DNA from: an uncultured Paracoccaceae bacterium
Lineage (GTDB): Bacteria > Pseudomonadota > Alphaproteobacteria > Rhodobacterales > Rhodobacteraceae
Length of the DNA stretch: 9,011 nucleotides
Assembly (NCBI GenBank): GCA_937907485.1
Contig: CALESR010000007.1
Coordinates: 1-9,011 of the forward strand
Direction of reading: 5' to 3'
Position 1 is the stretch's first letter. Every line of letters starts with the position of its first letter. Positions 8,001 to 9,011 of the stretch are shown piece by piece. The notes beneath the pieces were generated by a model. It did not search any database and had not been told where the DNA came from. It saw only the letters and a program-made list of their open reading frames with translations. A program made the position numbers and the translations under genes.

Positions 8001-8208
8001 GCAGGGGGCAGGGGCCGAGGCGCGCGAGGCGCTCGGCTGGGTGATCGTCGGTGGGCTGGGGATGGCCACGCTCGTCACGCTGTATCTGACCCCCGTCGCC
8101 TATTTGCTGCTGGCCGGTTTCACCACACCCAAGGCCGCCGAGGAGGCCCGTTTGCGTCGCGAACTGGATCACGCGGCAGGTCTGGAACCCCCGCGCAGCG
8201 AGGCCTAG
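5086..8208 (+). CDS. RND efflux pump, HAE-1 (AcrB-like) permease
   Basis: A 1040-residue inner-membrane proton/drug antiporter of the hydrophobe-amphiphile efflux-1 family, at full family length. TM1 is at about residues 17-38. The first large periplasmic loop runs to about 340, TM2-TM6 span roughly 344-495 and TM7 about 522-548. The second large loop runs to about 850, and the remaining helices follow to about 1020. The proton-relay residues are all present: Asp406 and Asp407 in GMVVDDAIVVLENI (TM4), Lys921 in GIMAKNGILIVEF (TM10), and Arg951 and Thr958, matching Arg971 and Thr978 of AcrB. The start overlaps the adaptor stop as ATGA, with a modest GAGG (5075-5078) before it. It works with the adaptor and an outer-membrane factor that must be encoded elsewhere. 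Substrates cannot be read from the sequence. Confidence 0.96.
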   Translation: MTTHIERGAHLSGTALFIRRPILAFVLNALIVIAGIAGFLGGEVRELPDVDRPVITITTNYAGAAPETIDREITALIEGAAGRVSGVSAISSSSRFGRSRVTVEFSGSTDLDVAATDMRDAIARITNALPEGVDAPRIVKADANADAVMRLSITSPTRSPQDLTRLVEDLVKDRLLSAEGVADLQVFGDRAEVFRIDIDMRQLAARGLSLADIRAAVGTVSYDAPAGSLASQRQSMVVRTTAAITTPAQFEALVLREGIRLGDVAQVSLGPAMGESVLRANGEAGVGLGIIRAAQSNTLSISAAVTRAVEDLRPLLPADVTLSITSDDATFIQGALDEVMLTLGLSTLIVVAVIFVFLLDLRATLVPAIAMPVALVGTLAAIWVVGFSINILTLLALVLATGMVVDDAIVVLENIVRRRAEGMGARAAAVLGTQQVFFAVVTTTATLAAVFVPLSFLPGQAGGLFREFGFTLAMAVMLSSVVALTLCPVLASRVLSSGAPTRRGVMQALGDALAGLYRRTLLMALAAPMAVVLASLIFGAAALLSLGAIRQELTPPEDRAVAVMRVSAPEGVSLDYTAARMREIEDSLAPLLDSGEVTNLFSIAGSGTGNSGFIVMTLAPWDQRSRSQQEIVAEMTRATSAVIGVRAFAIQPNSLRIRGAGQGLSFAIVGPTYEGLSEQAQALVAAMEQNPGFGQVRLGYDTTQPQLFIEVDRTRASDLGVSIAGLGEALQAVLDGRTVGTVFIEGRSHDIQLMSTADPVNDPLDLERIFMRTATGQNVPISSFVRLEERAVAPELGRESQLRAVPISAGLTPDLPLGLALTEVQALADGILTPGSRIVPLAEAATLGETNSGILMTFGFAILVVLLVLAAQFESFVSALIVMSTVPMGLACAVFALILTGGSLNVYSQIGLVLLVGIMAKNGILIVEFANQLRDQGQSVRAAITDGATIRLRPVMMTMVSTVLGGVPLILSQGAGAEAREALGWVIVGGLGMATLVTLYLTPVAYLLLAGFTTPKAAEEARLRRELDHAAGLEPPRSEA

Positions 8209-8455
8209 GACCGACCACCGCGTCAAGGCCCGCGCGGGTGAACGACGGACGATTCGCACCCTGACAAGGCGCGCCCGACATTGCGGCAACACGGCTCGGC
8301 AAGTTTGCACAATTTTACCGGGTAGGGCGCACGGCCTTCCTCGCATCAGGGCTCCGCGACGGTGGCGCCCGTCAAAGCGCCTGACAGCAAAGAGTAAATT
8401 CCTCCAAGCACCGTCCTGGACCGCCTGTCGGATCATCGGAGCTCAGCCACCAAGA

Positions 8456-8492
8456 AACGCTTTGCTCCCCCGTCTGGCGTGAGCCAAGCGTT
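8456..8492. repeat. Imperfect inverted repeat / hairpin upstream of the exported-protein gene
   Basis: AACGCTTTGCTC (8456-8467) pairs with GAGCCAAGCGTT (8481-8492). Eleven of 12 positions pair (T8463/C8485 is the mismatch), around a 13-base loop. It ends 62 bases before the ATG at 8555. On the + strand it is followed by AAACTTT, not a U-run. On the - strand it is followed by TCTT, a poor U-tract. It could be an operator with two half sites, an RNA leader structure, or a weak terminator. Confidence 0.55.
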
Positions 8493-8540
8493 AAACTTTG
8501 GCGCCTAGGATCAATGGTCAGACGACTTTCATCCCCAACT

Positions 8541-8547
8541 GAAGGGA
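8541..8547 (+). promoter_or_regulatory. Ribosome-binding site of the exported-protein gene
   Basis: GAAGGGA lies 7 bases before the ATG at 8555. It is the clearest Shine-Dalgarno-like site in the window and it fixes the start, which is followed directly by a signal peptide. Confidence 0.65.
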
Positions 8548-8554
8548 CCGCACC

Positions 8555-9011
8555 ATGACTCGCCTCGCCATTGCTGCCATCGTCTCGGCCACGCTTTTGT
8601 CGCAGCCTGCTGCAGCCGACGACCTGACGACCAGCGCCCTCGCCTATGTGAACGCAAACGTGCGCTTTTGGCTCACCACGCCGCCGGTCATCGCAGCGAT
8701 CAACAGTGCAAACAGCAACAACGCCGGCCTCACGCAAGACCAGATCAACGCGCTCGACCTGCAGTGGCGCGCCGAGGTCGGGCAGGCCAGCGCGCTGATC
8801 GACCGCATCCTCGGCAGTCCGGTGTCGCAGCAACTGCGCGATCACAGCGAGGCGTCCGGCGGCGTTGTCACCGAGGTGATCCTGATGGACGCCCTTGGCC
8901 TGAACGTCGCGATCAGCGGGGTGACGTCGGACTACTGGCAGGGCGATGAGGCCAAGCACCAGCAGACCTTTGCCGTTGGCGCGCAGGCGTCGCATGTCTC
9001 CGAGGTGGAAT
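8555..9011 (+). CDS. Exported cache/PDC-sensor-like protein, 3' end outside window
   Basis: The first 152 codons of an open gene that runs off the right edge. Residues 1-21 are a signal peptide: a short basic start, a hydrophobic core AIAAIVSATLL, and an Ala-X-Ala cut site in QPAAA before Asp22. The mature part starts with a helical stretch (about 27-90), a layout common in PDC/cache ligand-binding folds. It then reads VILMDALGLNVAISGVTSDY, followed by WQGDEAK (128-134). This resembles small stand-alone periplasmic cache proteins of Rhodobacterales as I remember them. If the family holds, the whole protein would be around 170-180 residues and would bind a small ligand in the periplasm. No membrane anchor or signalling domain is seen so far, but a longer receptor cannot be excluded because the end is missing. 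It is separated from the efflux operon by 346 bases and has its own good ribosome-binding site, so it is probably a separate transcription unit. Confidence 0.75.
   Translation, partial: MTRLAIAAIVSATLLSQPAAADDLTTSALAYVNANVRFWLTTPPVIAAINSANSNNAGLTQDQINALDLQWRAEVGQASALIDRILGSPVSQQLRDHSEASGGVVTEVILMDALGLNVAISGVTSDYWQGDEAKHQQTFAVGAQASHVSEVE

Larger units (their letters stand above)
8209..8554. other. Intergenic region between efflux operon and exported-protein gene
   Basis: This 346-base gap holds no convincing gene on either strand. A perfect 10-base palindrome CCCGCGCGGG (8229-8238) lies 20 bases after the pump stop and could help end transcription, but no T-run follows. An A/T-richer patch occurs at 8300-8320 and another at 8386-8400. 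A strong imperfect hairpin lies at 8456-8492. The promoter of the downstream gene must be in here, but I could not choose -35/-10 boxes with confidence. Confidence 0.5.

Noticed and set aside
8229..8238. Palindrome CCCGCGCGGG as a rho-independent terminator of the efflux operon
   Set aside because: It has no loop of its own and no T-run after it. Such short G/C palindromes are common by chance in DNA of this composition.
4969..8436. A 1155-codon open frame on the - strand across the whole pump gene
   Set aside because: It lies antisense to a full-length, motif-complete RND permease. Its product is a low-complexity string rich in Arg, His, Gln and Gly with no domain, as expected for the shadow of a G/C-rich gene.
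8372..8995. A 207-codon open frame on the - strand over the exported-protein gene
   Set aside because: The + strand frame has a good ribosome-binding site and a signal peptide. The - strand product has no recognisable domain.

Overview
The window looks like chromosome from a high-GC alphaproteobacterium, most likely of the Rhodobacterales (Paracoccus/Rhodobacter-like). This is an inference from the G/C-rich third codon positions, the ATGA-coupled operons and the look of the proteins. No rRNA or other taxonomic marker is present. All intact genes read on the + strand.

Left edge (about 1-1159): a graveyard of insertion sequences. The 5' half of an IS21-type transposase gene (istA) survives in four pieces spread over three frameshifts. 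At about position 780 it abuts the 5' end of an IS3-type orfA on the opposite strand, together with a plausible IS3 terminal repeat. Bases 924-1159 hold no gene I can recognise. Bases 1-91 likewise show nothing I can name.

Operon 1 (1160-3762): a large flavoprotein closely patterned on trimethylamine/dimethylamine/histamine dehydrogenases (old-yellow-enzyme barrel, 4Fe-4S cluster, ADP/FAD-type domain), joined by a 4-bp ATGA overlap to a small MOSC-domain protein. The flavin cysteine, cluster cysteines and Tyr/His catalytic pair are kept. Two of the three aromatic substrate-bowl residues of trimethylamine dehydrogenase are not, so the substrate is probably a different amine. The pairing with a MOSC protein is the most interesting point in the window.

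A 196-bp gap (3763-3958) with short palindromes probably carries the promoter of operon 2.

Operon 2 (3959-8208): a periplasmic adaptor and an HAE-1 (AcrB-type) RND permease, again joined by an ATGA overlap. They should form a proton-driven tripartite efflux pump with a TolC-like outer-membrane channel encoded elsewhere. No regulator gene is adjacent in the window.

Right edge (8209-9011): a 346-bp gap with a strong imperfect hairpin (8456-8492), then the first 152 codons of an exported protein resembling small periplasmic cache (PDC-sensor-like) proteins, cut by the window end. No tRNA, rRNA or CRISPR array was seen. Comparisons with named proteins were made from memory, without database searches.
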